A DNA stretch of 44,946 bases, taken from contig JAGAXG010000016.1 of the NCBI GenBank assembly GCA_017941035.1, positions 1 through 44,946 on the forward strand, given 5' to 3'. The stretch comes from a bacterium (GTDB lineage: Bacteria > Cyanobacteriota > Vampirovibrionia > Gastranaerophilales > Gastranaerophilaceae). The position numbers were made by a program, and so were the translations under genes. The notes under the pieces were generated by a model, which was not told the DNA's origin, ran no database searches, and saw nothing but the letters and a program-made list of their open reading frames with translations. This document shows, piece by piece, positions 43,329 through 44,946 of the stretch (positions are counted from its first letter, which is position 1; every line of letters begins with the position of its first letter).

Positions 43329-43520
43329 AATTTTTCCTTTCCATGCTCATCCTACTTGGTGCAGAATAACTCTGCCTCATTTCGAACTTGCACATTGTCG
43401 CTTGCGAGCGCTACTATTACTTTACCTTGAGGATTTTCACCTCCCGCCGTATAGACGTCGTAGATCACATTATATATGCATAATGCTTATTAAATTTTCA
43501 TTACAGGTCAAAAAAGCAAA

Positions 43521-43838
43521 CTATTTTGCTTCAATATCAACACCTGCAGGCAAATCCAATCTACGAAGCTCATCCATTGTAGCTTGAGTTGGTTCGTATA
43601 TATCAATAATACGTTTATGTGTTCTCATTTCAAAATGTTCACGAGATTTTTTATCTACGTGTGGAGAACGTAAAACGCAGTATATACGTCTTTTTGTAGG
43701 TAAAGGAATAGGACCGGCTACTTTAGCGTCTGTTCTTTTTGCTGTTTCAACGATTTTCTCTGCAGATATATCAATCAATTTATGATCATATGCCTTTAAA
43801 GAAACTCGAATTCTGTTTTTCTTTGTGCTGGTTGCCAT
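43521..43838 (-). CDS. rpsJ: Small ribosomal subunit protein uS10
   Basis: 30S head protein that also acts in antitermination with NusB. Conserved [40 protein letters not shown] and the ending [20 protein letters not shown]. Length 105 is normal. It is the first gene of the cluster, downstream of a near-consensus promoter; tuf and fus are not adjacent. Confidence 0.98.
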   Translation of the reverse strand: MATSTKKNRIRVSLKAYDHKLIDISAEKIVETAKRTDAKVAGPIPLPTKRRIYCVLRSPHVDKKSREHFEMRTHKRIIDIYEPTQATMDELRRLDLPAGVDIEAK

Positions 43839-43951
43839 TTTGCATTCCTTTTTCTTTTTATGTACTCACTTAACCGTAAGACCCCGAAAAAGTCTCACTG
43901 CCCGCTCAAAGTAGCTATTCTAATATTTCGGACTATACTTCAAGCATATAA

Positions 43952-43980
43952 ATCGTATTATAAACAAAATTCACTGTCAA
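43952..43980 (-). promoter_or_regulatory. Promoter of the S10-spc ribosomal cluster
   Basis: Minus-strand TTGACA (43980-43975), exactly 17 bp, TACGAT (43957-43952). The leader to rpsJ is about 105 nt and contains short self-complementary segments. The remaining gap 43839-44098 holds no gene. Confidence 0.8.
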
Positions 43981-44043
43981 CAGGGTATTTGCATGTTTGT
44001 GAAGAATTATTAAAATTATTGAATAATAATCTTAAGCACAAAT

Positions 44044-44072
44044 AAGGCGAAGAATATCAAAATCTCCGCCTT
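44044..44072 (-). terminator. Hairpin downstream of the lectin-like gene
   Basis: Stem 44044-44053 with 44063-44072; the one mismatch is G-U on the minus strand. It lies 27 nt past the stop. It is probably a terminator, though diversity-generating retroelements also carry a hairpin just after the variable region. Confidence 0.6.
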
Positions 44073-44098
44073 GTTTTGTTAAATTATCAAACTATTAA

Positions 44099-44944
44099 TC
44101 ACTTCACGCAAACCGCCCTGAAGTCCGCGTCGCGGCGGTCGTCGATCCAGTCCGTGCTCGAACTGTTGAAGGTGCGGTTGTACGCGCCGTATGCGCCGCT
44201 ATCTGAACTAGACCACAATTCGCGCCAGGACGAGTCTAAACCGGCAAAAGTTGTGCCTAGTTTGGAAGTGTTTAATGGTGTTGAGTCGTAATAAGAGGTA
44301 TTTCCGATTTGGCTTGGGGCATCATATAAGTAGGTTGCGATTTTTGCGAGGTCTTTTTCTGTTGCTAGGTGACCGCCTGCTTTTTTACATTCTATCATTG
44401 CGTCTGCCCAGCGGTCTTTACCCAAACCGCTTGATGTACAATTCGTACAACAATTCGTTATTCCTGCATCACTCGCATCTTTATTTAGTTTCCAAGTTCC
44501 ATTCTCTTGGGTACAATAATCACTTAAATATAAGCCATCTGGAACATGCGGTTCAGTTAATAAGGTTAAACCTGCAAATTCTATTCCAGCTTTGGCTAAG
44601 CCGGTTACACCAAATGGTACTATATCTTTATTGAATTTATTAGGTCCTTTGGCACCGTTCAAATCATAAAAACCTGCGATACATCTGGTATTTGTTGAAC
44701 GAGCTTCTTTTTTTTGTCCTTTATATTCCACTGCATCAGGATCACTTATTGGACAATTATCTTTATTCATATAAGTTAGTATCATTGGAGTTCCGTCTGC
44801 TAATACAAATCCCGCTGCATCCAAGTATTTTGTTTTATCTATTCCGGTAAATGCTGCCGTTTCTAAATCTTTTACCTTGAATGGCTCTACTCCATCTTGT
44901 TGGATTGTTTCATATGGTAAGCAATTCTTTAAATTATCTTTTCC
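44099..44944 (-). CDS. Lectin-like surface protein with a retroelement-type variable C-terminus, 5' partial
   Basis: At least 281 residues; the N-terminus lies beyond the window edge. The first visible part (KYLDAAGFVLADGTPMILTY, then DNCPISDP) resembles pilin-like proteins in gut Cyanobacteriota relatives, though no prepilin signal can be seen. A Cys-rich stretch (ITNCCTNCTSSG) precedes a C-type-lectin/DUF1566-like domain: RWADAMIECKKAGGHLATEK, then SWRELWSSSDSGAYGAYNRT and the tail FRAVCVK. From about codon 44233 down to the stop, GC content and codon choice change sharply and NNC codons dominate. This fits a variable region written by a diversity-generating retroelement. No reverse transcriptase is in the window. 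Confidence 0.75.
   Translation of the reverse strand, partial: GKDNLKNCLPYETIQQDGVEPFKVKDLETAAFTGIDKTKYLDAAGFVLADGTPMILTYMNKDNCPISDPDAVEYKGQKKEARSTNTRCIAGFYDLNGAKGPNKFNKDIVPFGVTGLAKAGIEFAGLTLLTEPHVPDGLYLSDYCTQENGTWKLNKDASDAGITNCCTNCTSSGLGKDRWADAMIECKKAGGHLATEKDLAKIATYLYDAPSQIGNTSYYDSTPLNTSKLGTTFAGLDSSWRELWSSSDSGAYGAYNRTFNSSSTDWIDDRRDADFRAVCVK
44102..44233 (-). other. Candidate diversity-generating retroelement variable region (VR)
   Basis: The 60-bp line 44101-44160 is 40/60 G+C and 44161-44220 is 31/60, while the surrounding genome is about one third G+C. Codons at 44120-44146 read TTC GAC GCG GAC CGC CGC (as six) then GAC GAC ATC: eight of nine end in C. That is what AAC codons become when adenines at positions 1 and 2 are randomised. 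The invariant end (AGGGCGGTTTGCGTGAAG, 44102-44119) would be the homing-initiation part. Confidence 0.65.
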
Positions 44945-44946
44945 AC

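Noticed and set aside
43839-44098. Reverse transcriptase, accessory gene or template repeat next to the candidate variable region
   Set aside because: The 260-bp gap holds only the ribosomal promoter, leader and a hairpin; no coding frame or matching repeat was found anywhere in the window.

Overview
The window is AT-rich, densely packed bacterial chromosome from an anaerobe. The best fit is a non-photosynthetic member of the Cyanobacteriota, probably a gut Gastranaerophilales/Vampirovibrionia (Melainabacteria) lineage. This is inferred from the gene mix: rubrerythrin, TrmFO, a bifunctional-nuclease (DUF151) protein, a zinc-type S14, a GyrA block-1 box of the form QNRATRG, a large protein with FKG motifs, and a lectin-like surface protein. 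No 16S rRNA is present to prove it.

Layout. 1-1107: the 3' end of clpP, a strong terminator, then a Gln/Met-rich orphan. 1096-2206: fthC and cobO diverge from a 28-bp gap. 2208-7947 (minus): a tightly overlapping operon of a ClpX-type zinc-finger protein, a HEAT-like protein, ruvX, DUF1292, a Clp N-domain-only protein, tilS and hpt. 8053-9408: a TPR lipoprotein and lgt. 9641-13542 (minus): a WecA/TagO transferase (probably ATT start), glyA, nagZ and an unknown. 13604-21980 (plus): comF, an unknown, gyrA, a one-chain helicase-nuclease and a ferritin-like protein. 22137-27223 (minus): a TetR-headed redox operon with two aldo/keto reductases, flavodoxin, rubrerythrin, an acetyltransferase and a carboxymuconolactone-decarboxylase/cupin fusion. 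27457-28477: a REP-associated transposase with two REP hairpins, a helically phased TTGCAC/GTGCAA array and tRNA-Ser(GCT). 28599-34449: a nuclease-family protein, several very small genes, DUF1858, the FKG protein, trmFO and an aquaporin. 34586-43838 (minus): the S10-spc ribosomal protein cluster from rpsJ to rplR. It ends at a terminator after L18 and has unusually long, repeat-bearing spacers. 44099 to the end (minus): the C-terminal part of a lectin-like surface protein.

The most exciting signal is at the right edge. The last ~45 codons of the lectin-like gene jump to about 50-67% GC in a genome of roughly one-third GC. They are dominated by NNC codons and end in a conserved tail, as expected of a diversity-generating retroelement variable region. 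No reverse transcriptase or template repeat lies in the window, so the rest of the system would be beyond the edge or at a remote locus. Other notable signals are a REP hairpin read in frame inside its own transposase gene, tandem TetR operators over a -35 box, predicted leaderless genes, Clp substrate-recognition domains detached from any ATPase, and secreted/cytosolic dual-start enzymes in the redox operon.
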